A stretch of 19,607 nt of DNA from Limisphaerales bacterium (GCA_003140275.1 PLJQ01000271.1:22309-41915), one strand, 5' to 3'. Numbered from the stretch's first letter, positions 8,048 to 15,219 are shown. Program-made: numbers and translations. The notes: a model not told the origin generated them from the letters alone.

Positions 8048-8458
8048 ATGAATCGTCCTTTCCCGATCCGCCCGCTCCGTTCCAGCCTGCCCCGACCGAA
8101 CGCTCGACAACGCGTCCTCGCGGCGTGGCGCGGCGTGGATGTTGCGCCCTTGGAAAAAGCCCGGACGATCCGCACCCGCACCGCTGGCGACGTCATGCCG
8201 CGCGTGCTGACGGATCTGCGCATCGACAAACGCCGCGCAGAAGCCGAGGTGGTGAAAGTCTGGAACAACTTGATCGACCCGAACCTTGCCGCCCATGCGC
8301 AACCGACCGGCATTCACAAAGGCACCTTGTTCGTCACCGTGGACAACAGCGTGTGGCTCAGTGAAATCGTCCGCTACCGCCGCCGCGAAATCCTCGAACG
8401 CCTCCAGCACAGTTTCGGCAAAGACCTCATCGCCCGAATCTCCTTCCGCGTGGGCTGA
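8048..8458 (+). CDS. DUF721 / DciA-like protein
   Basis: A 136-residue protein. The C-terminal half (about 60-136) has the DUF721 (DciA-type) pattern: 'VWNNLIDPNLAAHAQP', a basic strand 'GTLFVTVDNSVWLSEI', then 'RYRRREILERLQHSFGKD' and a closing strand 'IARISFRVG'. DciA is the ancestral bacterial loader of the replicative helicase DnaB, so a role in replication initiation is the family expectation. The first 55 residues are Arg/Pro-rich and unconserved-looking, which suits a flexible basic N-terminus. The start ATG follows GAGAG by 4 nt, an acceptable ribosome-binding site. It lies 94 bp after the GH42 gene with unrelated function, so shared transcription would be incidental. It is convergent with the exonuclease gene, with a terminator between them. 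Confidence 0.75.
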   Translation: MNRPFPIRPLRSSLPRPNARQRVLAAWRGVDVAPLEKARTIRTRTAGDVMPRVLTDLRIDKRRAEAEVVKVWNNLIDPNLAAHAQPTGIHKGTLFVTVDNSVWLSEIVRYRRREILERLQHSFGKDLIARISFRVG

Positions 8459-8459
8459 G

Positions 8460-8497
8460 AAAAAAAAGGCGAGTCGGAAAACTCTTTTCGACTCGCC
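8460..8497 (-). terminator. intrinsic terminator of the exonuclease/J-domain gene
   Basis: GGCGAGTCG (8468-8476) pairs perfectly with CGACTCGCC (8489-8497). The stem can extend by AAAA/TTTT with one bulged G, leaving a CTC loop. On the minus strand it is followed by eight T residues (8467-8460), the textbook Rho-independent form. It lies about 30 nt past the stop of the minus-strand exonuclease gene and begins 2 nt after the DUF721 stop. On the plus strand it has no T-tract. Confidence 0.85.
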
Positions 8498-8498
8498 A

Positions 8499-8526
8499 CT
8501 CTCAACTCTCAAACTTCAACTCTTTG
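8499..8526 (+). repeat. heptamer tandem repeat, CTCTCAA type
   Basis: Four consecutive 7-nt units, CTCTCAA, CTCTCAA, ACTTCAA and CTCTTTG, lie between the terminator and the stop of the exonuclease gene. The same heptamer recurs at 17389-17422. The unit has no stem-loop potential and seems to be a spacer repeat rather than a signal of termination. Confidence 0.7.
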
Positions 8527-8527
8527 A

Positions 8528-10180
8528 CTAACTGATGCCCGTAGTCGCCTGGCCCGATAACTCCTTGATTTCTTCGGAGAGACGGCTGGCGTCCGCTTCC
8601 AATTCGGCGCTTTCCTTTTCCAGTAGCTTCTTTCGCTCCGCTGCAAGTTCATCCAACACGCCGGGCTTTCGCTCGCTGATTCGGCAAAGCTCGTAATCAG
8701 GACTCTCCCGTAATTGGTTCAGTGATTCTAGGACGGTGATGATTTCGAGTTGTAGCGTTTCGTGCAGCCGCCGCAACTGTGCCAGTTCTGCTGTGTCGCT
8801 GAAATCCAGACTCGTCCAGCCTTGGCGCAGAATGAATCCATGCGGGTCGTCCGCGATCTCCCGCAGCGTTTTTATGTCGCCGGCGTCTTTGGCTCGATTG
8901 ATGGCACTGGTGAGCTTGTGATACGTCTCCAGCTTGTCCGGCTCGTGGGCGAAGCGGTCGGGGTGAAACAGTTTGACCAACTTCGTCCAAAGCCGTTTCA
9001 ATTCGGCTTCTTCCTCAGCGGTCAACTTTTTCTTCTTGGCTACGGCTGCCGCTGTTTCTTCGTAATCTTTGTCCGTCTGTGCTTTGGCGCGTTCGTAATT
9101 CTCCTCAGCTTGTTTGGCTTCCTCATCGCCGCCGCGTATCAGGGAGTTCAAATACTTTCTCCGGTAGTCAACAATGAGCCGCAGCCGGTCGCGTTTCTGG
9201 TAATGCTCGCGCAAGCGACGGAAAAGAATCGCCTGCATCGCGTCCACCCGCGACTTCTCCTTGGTGTAATCGGTTTCCAATTCTGCCAAGCGCGCCCTGG
9301 CACCGGCGACCAACTGCCGAAATTCGGCCAACTCTGGATTGACGTAAATCACGAGCGCGGCGAATTCGACGGCTCCCGGTTTTTCGGCACGCTTGCCTTT
9401 GCTTTTGGATGGAGGCGCGGCGAACAGGGTGCCGTCGGCTTGCGGTTTGATTTCCAGTTGATGCAGATACCAACGGCCCATTTTCGCGCTGCGGGCGTTG
9501 GAAGAACTGGCGAGCCAGTCGAGCCAGCGCCGCAATTCGGCGTCTTTCCGGGCTTCTTGAAACAACCGGCCCTTGTGCTTTCCAAAAGCGATGCGGGACG
9601 GATACCACTCTTCCGCCGCAAACTCGACGAGCTTTTCCCACGTATCCAAACCGCGATGTCCGGCAATGGGTCGGAGCACTTGCGCGAACAAATCCGCGAC
9701 GGTTTGCACGTCACCCAAAGCCGTGTGCGCGCCGCGTTCCGGCAGGCGATAATACTGCCGGAGCGTTTGCAGCTTGCAGTTGCCGGCGGGCACGGGATCG
9801 AGAAGCCGCTGGGCCAGTCGCAGAGCGCAGAGACCTTGGCTGCCGATGGAAGCCACGCGTAGCCGCCGCCACTCCGGCTTCAACACTTCGTCCAGGTCGT
9901 ATTCGAGATTGAACGAGACGAGCGGCAGATTGCCCGTGTATTCCGCAAATTCCCGATAGACTTGCACTGGCTTTTCCCCGTCACGCTCCAGAATTTCGCG
10001 GGTGTAACCGTGAACGCGGGATGCCTCGGCGGGAATGTCCGTGTTTTGATTCAGCAGTTTTCGGAATGGTTTGCCGTCTGGTTCCCAGCCAACCATCCGC
10101 TGCGCGGCTAGTTCGACAACGAAAACGGGTGCCGCGAAGCCGGTCGTTTCGGTGTCCAGGAGAATCCAAGATTTATTTAT
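8528..10180 (-). CDS. DEDDh 3'-5' exonuclease fused to DUF3820-like and J domains
   Basis: The first ATG (10096) would give 522 residues but cuts off the first exonuclease motif. The frame is open further up and reads NKSWILLDTETTGF, directly preceded by ATA at 10180-10178, so I place the start there (550 residues). All DEDDh residues are visible: D9 and E11 (DTETTG), D95 (NLEYD), H152 and D157 (HTALGD). Next comes 'FGKHKG' (199-204), like the DUF3820 family. A charged coiled-coil stretch (about 285-390) follows, then a J-domain with the HPD tripeptide at 406-408 ('KLVKLFHPDRF') and a C-terminal coiled coil (about 470-550). The exonuclease part resembles DNA polymerase III epsilon or RNase T-type nucleases. 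The J-domain should engage an Hsp70 partner. The combined role is unknown. It ends at a strong terminator and is preceded by a small unknown gene on the same strand. Confidence 0.8.
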   Translation of the reverse strand: MNKSWILLDTETTGFAAPVFVVELAAQRMVGWEPDGKPFRKLLNQNTDIPAEASRVHGYTREILERDGEKPVQVYREFAEYTGNLPLVSFNLEYDLDEVLKPEWRRLRVASIGSQGLCALRLAQRLLDPVPAGNCKLQTLRQYYRLPERGAHTALGDVQTVADLFAQVLRPIAGHRGLDTWEKLVEFAAEEWYPSRIAFGKHKGRLFQEARKDAELRRWLDWLASSSNARSAKMGRWYLHQLEIKPQADGTLFAAPPSKSKGKRAEKPGAVEFAALVIYVNPELAEFRQLVAGARARLAELETDYTKEKSRVDAMQAILFRRLREHYQKRDRLRLIVDYRRKYLNSLIRGGDEEAKQAEENYERAKAQTDKDYEETAAAVAKKKKLTAEEEAELKRLWTKLVKLFHPDRFAHEPDKLETYHKLTSAINRAKDAGDIKTLREIADDPHGFILRQGWTSLDFSDTAELAQLRRLHETLQLEIITVLESLNQLRESPDYELCRISERKPGVLDELAAERKKLLEKESAELEADASRLSEEIKELSGQATTGIS

Positions 10181-10196
10181 GCACGGTTCAATTCAC

Positions 10197-10280
10197 TTAG
10201 GGTCTTGGATCCTTTAGCATCGCGAGGAAAGTCACCGTTTCCGCGTCGGTATAATGTTGTTTGTGTTCAGCGGCACTCAT
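10197..10280 (-). other. 27-codon ORF overlapping the upstream stop (ATGA); possible frameshifted C-terminus
   Basis: The frame MSAAEHKQHYTDAETVTFLA... starts at an ATG sharing bases with the TGA of the preceding ORF and ends 17 nt before the exonuclease ATA. The same frame is open upstream to 10352 and reads 'ERQWRRLAAFRAMSAAEH', which looks more like protein than the upstream gene's own tail 'KGSGDALQRSVP'. Either this is a tiny coupled gene, or it is the true C-terminus of the upstream protein after an indel near 10315-10350. Confidence 0.35.
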
Positions 10281-10582
10281 GGCACGGAACGCTGCAAGGC
10301 GTCGCCACTGCCTTTCAGCGGCGCTCTGGTAGCATCCGTTGCCAAATAAAAGTCAACACCCTTAAAGTATGCCATCTCTGCTGGCCAGGACGGGTAGTCG
10401 TATGGACCAGCCGGCGTTCCACACAGGCGGTCATACTCTTCCGATTGCAATTGTTCTGCGTCCTCGTCCAGGTTCTCGAAAGCGCGGGCAATTCGATTGT
10501 GGAAAACTGATGCATAGGTTTCCAACTCCTGGATGTTTTCTCGGATAAAATACTCGGCTCGGAATCTGGGCGCATCGCTCAT
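10277..10582 (-). CDS. small unknown acidic protein
   Basis: A 101-residue frame from the ATG at 10582 (MSDAPRFRAEYFIRENIQEL). A TTG at 10627 would add 15 poorly coding residues. It has no signal peptide or membrane segment. The first half is strongly helical and acidic ('YASVFHNRIARAFENLDEDAEQLQSEEYDRL'-like pattern) and the middle is aromatic/Pro-rich ('GPYDYPSWPAEM'). I do not recognise the family. The last 15 residues look less natural than the overlapping frame described at 10197-10280, so the gene may be frameshifted near its end. It lies immediately upstream of the exonuclease/J-domain gene on the same strand and is probably co-transcribed with it. Confidence 0.55.
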   Translation of the reverse strand: MSDAPRFRAEYFIRENIQELETYASVFHNRIARAFENLDEDAEQLQSEEYDRLCGTPAGPYDYPSWPAEMAYFKGVDFYLATDATRAPLKGSGDALQRSVP

Positions 10583-10701
10583 GGCGAGAATCTTATACCA
10601 TTGAACGCCGTCGGAACAGTAACTCAATCACTGACGTGAAAGGGTCGTCAATGGTATCGCACTTCGGTTCCGCCTGTGCCACCGATGGGGTGTTGAAGCG
10701 T

Positions 10702-10740
10702 CTTTTCGCCCTTGCGCCTTTGCCTCTTTGCGCCTTTGCG
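10702..10740. repeat. CTTTGCG-type short tandem repeat
   Basis: Four to five imperfect units of about 8-9 nt (CCTTGCG, CCTTTGC, CTCTTTGCG, CCTTTGCG) lie in the 212-bp spacer between the ABC ATPase stop and the small unknown gene. Read on the minus strand the array encodes a low-complexity 'AKAQRGKGARAK' peptide, the sign of a repeat rather than a gene. I see nothing else in 10583-10794. Confidence 0.65.
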
Positions 10741-10794
10741 TTAAATCTGAATCGAACGGCTACTGCCAACTTCTTTTGGTTTGAGCCTCGTTCA

Positions 10795-12294
10795 CTAACC
10801 AACCGCGCCGGCTTCGACTCCCGCCATCAGCCGCATTAGGTTGGCCTGCGAGAAATCTGCTCGTTCCAGTTCGCCCACCAATTCGCCTTCGCGCATCACC
10901 AGAATCCGGCGGCTCAGGTTCATCACCTCGGGCAATTCGGATGAAATGAGCAACACGGCCAATCCCTGGCACGCCAGTTCATCGAGCAGCCGGTGAATCT
11001 CGGCCTTCGCGCCAACATCCACGCCGCGCGTCGGTTCGTCCACGATGAGGATGTCGCACTCGCGCGCGAGCCACTTGGCCAGCGCGATTTTCTGCTGGTT
11101 GCCGCCGCTCAACCCGTCAATCGGCGCTTCGAAGGAGGGTGTTCGCACCTGCAACCGCTCCGTGTGGCGTTGCACGAGGGATTGTTCTTCGCTCCGGCGC
11201 ACAAAGCCGCTTCGGGTCAAACGATCCAGCGCCGCCAGCGAAGTGTTCTCGCGGCAGTTCATCTTAAGCACCAATCCCAGCCGCTTCCGGTCTTCCGGCA
11301 ACAAACCGATGCCGGCGGCCAACGCGGCATTCACATCGCCAAGGGAAAGTTCCTTACCATGAACGAAAACTTTTCCCGTTGCCGCATCATCCAACCCGAA
11401 GATGGCCTGGGCGACTTCGCTCCGTCCCGCGCCCACCAGCCCGGCAAAACCGAGCACTTCACCCGCGCGCAAACTGAAACTGACATTGTTGAATTTACCA
11501 GGTGAAGAAAGATTCTCCACTCGCAACACTTCGTCGCCGGGCGGGCGGGACATATTTTTTGGCGTGTGGGATACAACCTCCCGCCCGATCATCTGGTGAA
11601 TGATACGGTCGCGATTTGTATCCGCGACCCTTTCCGTGGCGACCTGCCGGCCATCGCGCAGCACCGTCACGGTGTCACAAAGCTGAAAGATTTCCTCCAG
11701 CCGATGCGAGACGTAGATGACGGTGATGCCGCGCTCCTTCAAATGCGCGAGCAATTTGAACAAATGCTCGCTTTCATGCGCCGAGAGCGAACTGGTCGGT
11801 TCATCCATGACAATGACCTGGGCTTGCGTGCCGAGCGCGGCGGCGATCTGGACGAGCTGTTCCTGCCCGGTCGAAAGCTCGCCAATGGGCCGGTCCACGT
11901 CGATGTCCGCTTCGATTTCATCGAGCATCGCGCGCGCCTGTTGCCTCATGCGACTTCGGTCCAGCCAGCCCGCGTGCGCGGGCAAATCGCCGAGACAAAG
12001 GTTCTCCGCGACCGTGAGATTTGGACAAAACGCCAGTTCCTGATGCACCATCGCAATGCCGAGTTGCCGCGCGATGAGCGGATTGGCCGGGTGGATGGGT
12101 TGGCCGGCAAGTTGGATTTCTCCGTCGTCAGCCGTGTAAACTCCGGCGAGGATTTTGCCAAGCGTGCTTTTGCCCGCGCCGTTCTCGCCGATGAGCGCAT
12201 GGCAACCGCCGCGCGCGACTTCAAAACTCACGCCGTCCAGCGCCAACACGCCTGGGAAACGTTTGGTAATATCGTGGAAGGAGATGAAGGACAT
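10795..12294 (-). CDS. sugar ABC transporter double ATPase (RbsA/MglA type)
   Basis: A 499-residue protein with two ABC cassettes in tandem, the usual length and layout for CUT2-family ATPases. Cassette 1 has Walker A GENGAGKST (36-44), signature LSTGQEQ (140-146), Walker B VIVMDEP (160-166) and the switch His in 'YVSHRLEE'. Cassette 2 has the degenerate Walker A GLVGAGRSE (285-293) expected in this family, signature LSGGNQQ (395-401) and Walker B ILIVDEPTRGVDVG (415-428). It should energise uptake of a monosaccharide or polyol through the permease at 15247-16374. The start at 12294 gives the normal N-terminus; an ATG five codons earlier (12309) is possible. It lies 60 bp after the GDPD gene on the same strand. 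It is separated from the other transporter genes by two genes, unlike the compact rbs-type order. Confidence 0.92.
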   Translation of the reverse strand: MSFISFHDITKRFPGVLALDGVSFEVARGGCHALIGENGAGKSTLGKILAGVYTADDGEIQLAGQPIHPANPLIARQLGIAMVHQELAFCPNLTVAENLCLGDLPAHAGWLDRSRMRQQARAMLDEIEADIDVDRPIGELSTGQEQLVQIAAALGTQAQVIVMDEPTSSLSAHESEHLFKLLAHLKERGITVIYVSHRLEEIFQLCDTVTVLRDGRQVATERVADTNRDRIIHQMIGREVVSHTPKNMSRPPGDEVLRVENLSSPGKFNNVSFSLRAGEVLGFAGLVGAGRSEVAQAIFGLDDAATGKVFVHGKELSLGDVNAALAAGIGLLPEDRKRLGLVLKMNCRENTSLAALDRLTRSGFVRRSEEQSLVQRHTERLQVRTPSFEAPIDGLSGGNQQKIALAKWLARECDILIVDEPTRGVDVGAKAEIHRLLDELACQGLAVLLISSELPEVMNLSRRILVMREGELVGELERADFSQANLMRLMAGVEAGAVG

Positions 12295-12354
12295 TCTTAT
12301 TGGCCGCAAGATGCGCGAACGACGCTCAAATAAAATCGGAGTCGGTTCGGTGTA

Positions 12355-13161
12355 TTAGCCGGCGGTTTTCAGTTTCTGCCGCAACCACTCCGGTCGGTTC
12401 GTGGTGATTCCGTCCACGCCGGCAAACGCGAGCTTCTTCGCCAGCTCGTCGTTGTCAACAGTCCAGACGTAGAGTTTCAGTCCGGCGGACTTCACTTTTT
12501 GAACGAAGGCGGCGTCAATCGGCCATTTGTAATTGAGGTTGAGGCCGTCGAGTCCGGCAGCCTTGGCTTTGTGAATTAGTTCGTCGAGTGCGGGAAATTT
12601 GCCGGTCTGCTTGTCCTTTTTGTAAGAGCGAAGGTAGAGAACGGGAATCTGCGGAAAACGCTGCTTCGCCTGCACCATTGTTTCATAGTCGAAGCCGATG
12701 ATGACGAGTTGCTGTGGCTTTTTATCGGACGTCTGGATGAGACGCTGCAACTCGGGCAACGCTTCCGGGCCGCACTTGATCTCGATGACGAGGCGTTTGC
12801 CATCGGGGATAAGCGCAAGCACCTCGTCGAGCGTCGGGAGCTTTTCGCCTTTCCATTCTTTGCCTTTCCATGAACCGGCGTCGAGCGCGCGCAACCCGGC
12901 CAGGGTCTGGTCGGCGACCGCTTTGTCCGCGCCCGCCGTGTGCCTGGTGTTGTCATCATGAAGGCAAACGATTTTGCCGTCCTTCGAGAGCCAGATATCA
13001 AGCTCGACCGCGTCGGCATTTTGTTTCCAGCCAAGCTTATAGGCGGCCACGGTGTTCTCCGGCGCATCATACGACGCTCCACGATGGGCGATGATTTCGA
13101 TGGCGTGAAGGTTCGAGCCAACGAAAGACAAAAGCACGAAAAAAATTCCTGGCCGAAACAT
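12355..13161 (-). CDS. secreted glycerophosphodiester phosphodiesterase
   Basis: A 268-residue protein beginning with a signal peptide (MFRPGIFFVLLSFVGSNLHA). The start at 13161 is supported by AGGA 9 nt upstream. Another ATG at 13209 overlaps the stop of the DUF486 gene (ATGA) but would add 16 residues before the signal. The GDPD TIM-barrel motifs are all visible: H26-R27 in 'IIAHRGAS', E53 and D55 in 'VELDIW', H68-D69 in 'CLHDDNT', E127 in 'VIEIK', and the C-terminal 'YVWTVDN...GVDGITTNRP'. The family hydrolyses glycerophosphodiesters to glycerol 3-phosphate and an alcohol, here probably in the periplasm. Its place inside a CUT2-type importer locus suggests it may feed the transporter, for example with a polyol headgroup; that is inference. 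Length is normal. Confidence 0.9.
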   Translation of the reverse strand: MFRPGIFFVLLSFVGSNLHAIEIIAHRGASYDAPENTVAAYKLGWKQNADAVELDIWLSKDGKIVCLHDDNTRHTAGADKAVADQTLAGLRALDAGSWKGKEWKGEKLPTLDEVLALIPDGKRLVIEIKCGPEALPELQRLIQTSDKKPQQLVIIGFDYETMVQAKQRFPQIPVLYLRSYKKDKQTGKFPALDELIHKAKAAGLDGLNLNYKWPIDAAFVQKVKSAGLKLYVWTVDNDELAKKLAFAGVDGITTNRPEWLRQKLKTAG

Positions 13162-13205
13162 TTTGTTGTGTCCTAACTCGCAATTCCTGCCGGGCGTGTT
13201 GGTGG

Positions 13206-13565
13206 TCATTGTTTCTGCGGCAAGAACGCGAACGCAACAGCGGCAAGAATGCAAACGAAAGCCGCGATGTAATTCCACCGGATTTTTTCGCCGAGATAAA
13301 AAATGGCGAAAACAACGAACACCGACAGTGTAATGACTTCTTGAGCAATTTTCAGTTGTGACGCGGAATATACCGAGTTGCCCCAGCGATTGGCGGGCAC
13401 TTGAAAACAGTATTCAAAAAAAGCGATTCCCCAGCTCACAAGGATAACGAGCATCAGCGGCTTGCTCTTGAATTTCAAATGGCCGTACCACGCGAACGTC
13501 ATGAAAATGTTCGAGCAGGTGAGCAACACGATGGGTAGCCAGCGGGATTGTGTGACGTCATTCAT
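13206..13565 (-). CDS. DUF486 small four-TM membrane protein (DMT-like)
   Basis: A 119-residue protein of four hydrophobic segments: about 10-30, 36-55, 73-92 and 96-115. It carries the DUF486 pattern 'LLTCSNIFMTFAWYGHLK', 'WGIAFFEYCFQVPANRWG', 'QLKIAQEVITLSVF' and 'NYIAAFVCILAAVAF'. DUF486 proteins resemble half-size drug/metabolite transporters, and their substrate is not known. The start ATG at 13565 gives the expected N-terminus. Its stop overlaps an ATG of the GDPD frame, suggesting the two are co-transcribed. A candidate promoter lies at 13711-13739. Confidence 0.88.
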   Translation of the reverse strand: MNDVTQSRWLPIVLLTCSNIFMTFAWYGHLKFKSKPLMLVILVSWGIAFFEYCFQVPANRWGNSVYSASQLKIAQEVITLSVFVVFAIFYLGEKIRWNYIAAFVCILAAVAFAFLPQKQ

Positions 13566-13710
13566 AATTCGTTGAAAGCCATTGTGTTTTAGTTGTTATT
13601 TGGTTTTTCCTTCGTTGGTATCTTGGACGGTTTGAACACAAACCGCAGTTACAGTGGAGACAATGGGGGAATGTTGGTTCAATTTCACTCGTTCCAATCG
13701 AATTTTCATC

Positions 13711-13739
13711 ATTTTAAACCTGCTCTGTGGAAGTGGCAA
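13711..13739 (-). promoter_or_regulatory. candidate sigma70-type promoter upstream of DUF486-GDPD-ATPase genes
   Basis: On the minus strand TTGCCA (13739-13734) and TAAAAT (13716-13711) are 17 bp apart, each matching the consensus at 5 of 6 positions. The start would be near 13704, about 140 nt before the DUF486 ATG. It lies in the 256-bp spacer after the binding-protein gene, the longest gap of the importer locus, where a separate transcript is plausible. I see no terminator hairpin or gene in the rest of 13566-13821. Confidence 0.35.
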
Positions 13740-13821
13740 ATTTCAAATTAGGATGCTCCCAGACATTTTCAATGAATTCAGTTTCACACAGGGTCCTGGC
13801 AACCTGGCCGCAAATATGGAA

Positions 13822-14787
13822 CTACTTCGGCAGCCACTTTTCCCAGTTCTTCGCAAACTCATCGACGTTTGCTTTGGTGACGGGAACGAGCGGACTGACG
13901 TCTTTTACGGTGGCTGGATTTTTCTTCAGGTGAATTTTGTTGATGAGGTGCTCAACCGAACGGTAACCCCATTCATAGACTTGCTGCGCGAGGAGAAGTT
14001 GCACGTGGCCGCTTCGGAGGTAGGCCAACTCCGGCGGCAACGCATCGACCGAGACGCATTTGACGGTGCCGGGTTGCCACTTGAGCGCGTTGTCGGTGAA
14101 CAACGGCCATCCGCCGATCATCGCCCAGCCGGCGATGTCAGGATGCGCTTGCATCACTTGCTCGACTTTGGCAGCGGCGTCCTGTGGCGTCTCTTTATGG
14201 TAGAACGTATCGAGGATTTTGATGCCGGGATATTTTTTGGCGGCGTTCTTTGCACCTTGCGCCCGCTTCTGAAGATTCGGCGCATTCTGATTGCCAGCGA
14301 GGATGGCCACAATGCCTTTGCCACCCATGATTTTGGCCAGTTCATCCATGACTTGTTCGCCGCATTTCACATCGTCAACGCCGAAGGTGACAAAGCGTTT
14401 GCTCGCGGGCGCATCGGAATCAAATGTGGCGATGGGCACGCCATTCTTCACCGCGGAGTTGATGGCATCGGTGAGCTTGTTGGCATCCGAGCAACTGACG
14501 GCGATGCCGTCGGCGCCGGCGAGGACGAGTTGCTCGATGGCTTCGGCCTGCTTTTGCGCGTCTTCCTCGTTCGGTGTGCGCCAATCGATCTTGATGGCAA
14601 TGCCGTATTTCTGGCCGAGGTCTTTGGCGGCTTGTTCTGCGCCGACGCGCGCCGCCTGGAAAACCGGGTTGCCTTGCGACTTGGCGACGAGGCCAAGGGT
14701 GTAGGATTTTTTGGTTTGGGCCGGGATATTTAGCGCGATGCCAACGAAACCGATGGAGATAACTGTTCTTAAGAGTCGTTTGGCCAT
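13822..14787 (-). CDS. periplasmic sugar-binding protein of a CUT2-type ABC importer (RbsB-like)
   Basis: A 321-residue protein with a signal peptide (MAKRLLRTVISIGFVGIALN, cleavage near 'IPA/QTK'). The mature part is a type I periplasmic binding protein of the Peripla_BP_4 family: 'YTLGLVAKSQGNPVFQAARV' at the start, 'EAIEQLVLAGADGIAVSCSD' and 'NGVPIATFDSDAP' in the first lobe. The usual alternating lobe crossover follows, ending '...NVDEFAKNWEKWLPK'. It lacks the lipobox Cys, so it is soluble. It should deliver a pentose, hexose or cyclitol to the permease; the ligand cannot be told from sequence. Its ATG is 12 nt past the octamer repeat that ends the four-helix-bundle gene, so no separate promoter fits there and it depends on upstream transcription. 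Confidence 0.9.
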   Translation of the reverse strand: MAKRLLRTVISIGFVGIALNIPAQTKKSYTLGLVAKSQGNPVFQAARVGAEQAAKDLGQKYGIAIKIDWRTPNEEDAQKQAEAIEQLVLAGADGIAVSCSDANKLTDAINSAVKNGVPIATFDSDAPASKRFVTFGVDDVKCGEQVMDELAKIMGGKGIVAILAGNQNAPNLQKRAQGAKNAAKKYPGIKILDTFYHKETPQDAAAKVEQVMQAHPDIAGWAMIGGWPLFTDNALKWQPGTVKCVSVDALPPELAYLRSGHVQLLLAQQVYEWGYRSVEHLINKIHLKKNPATVKDVSPLVPVTKANVDEFAKNWEKWLPK

Positions 14788-14798
14788 AAGAGTCGTCA

Positions 14799-14817
14799 GG
14801 TTATCAGGTTATCAGGT
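14799..14817 (+). repeat. left octamer repeat flanking the four-helix-bundle gene
   Basis: Two tandem GTTATCAG octamers (14800-14807 and 14808-14815), with a diverged unit on the left. The TGA stop of the four-helix-bundle gene (14814-14812) lies inside the second unit. On the complementary strand the same motif recurs at 15220-15244, matching at 16 of 18 positions, so the two copies form an inverted repeat around the gene. Confidence 0.75.
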
Positions 14818-15204
14818 CGGGAATGCTTGCAAAGTTGATTTTCGATTTTGAAGGTATTTGATGAAATTGGAAATTCGGCGAGAAATGGAAAGCACGGACT
14901 CCAGAAGTGTTTTGAATGTTGGACGGTCCATGTAACCGATTTCAAGGGCGATATGAAGTAAGGAGCGGACCTCGCCCGCAGTGCCTTTAGCGATATGGAG
15001 AAATTGGGCGAATTCTTTATTGGTGCCGCGTTCAAATCCCTCCGCGATATTTGACATGAGCGAAACAGCCGCTCGTTGAATTTGGTTGCGCAGGCCATAA
15101 TCTTTGACAAATTCCCCTTGCGTCGTCGCTCCATAAACCGACTTCACCAGCCGCTTGGCTTCTTGCCAGACCTCCAACTCTTCAAATGTTAAAACAGTTG
15201 CCAT
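14812..15204 (-). CDS. four-helix-bundle protein of the S23/intervening-sequence family
   Basis: A 130-residue all-helical protein with the family signature: 'FEELEVWQEAKRLVKSVY', 'DYGLRNQIQRAAVSLMSNIAEG', 'EFAQFLHIAKGTAGEVRSLL' and a last helix rich in Ile/Leu. Relatives are encoded in intervening sequences of 23S rRNA genes and as scattered single genes. The Avd accessory protein of diversity-generating retroelements shares the fold. The function of the free-standing type is unknown. Here it sits between the permease stop (15247) and the binding-protein start (14787) of one importer, bracketed by inverted octamer repeats, with its stop inside the left repeat. Its 3' part is poorer in G+C than its neighbours (about 35% over 14821-14880 by hand count). 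This context suggests a small inserted cassette, not a transporter subunit. No reverse transcriptase or rRNA gene is nearby. Confidence 0.9.
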   Translation of the reverse strand: MATVLTFEELEVWQEAKRLVKSVYGATTQGEFVKDYGLRNQIQRAAVSLMSNIAEGFERGTNKEFAQFLHIAKGTAGEVRSLLHIALEIGYMDRPTFKTLLESVLSISRRISNFIKYLQNRKSTLQAFPT

Positions 15205-15219
15205 GCGAGAATTCGGAAA

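Noticed and set aside
8459..8498. The hairpin after DUF721 as a terminator for that plus-strand gene
   Set aside because: The T-tract exists only on the minus-strand reading; on the plus strand the hairpin is followed by ACTCTC.
8762..9862. 366-aa plus-strand frame opposite the exonuclease/J-domain gene
   Set aside because: The minus strand encodes intact DEDDh and HPD motifs over the same bases. The plus frame has no family features and no plausible start signal.
10593..10802. 69-aa minus frame (AKAQRGKGARAK peptide)
   Set aside because: The coding appearance comes from translating the CTTTGCG-type tandem repeat; such peptides mark repeats rather than genes.
13654..14733. 359-aa plus-strand frame opposite the sugar-binding protein gene
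   Set aside because: It is an antisense shadow of a clear periplasmic binding protein with signal peptide.
14812..15204. Diversity-generating retroelement, because of the Avd-like four-helix fold
   Set aside because: There is no reverse transcriptase, template repeat or variable repeat in the window, so the protein is better treated as the general S23/IVS family.
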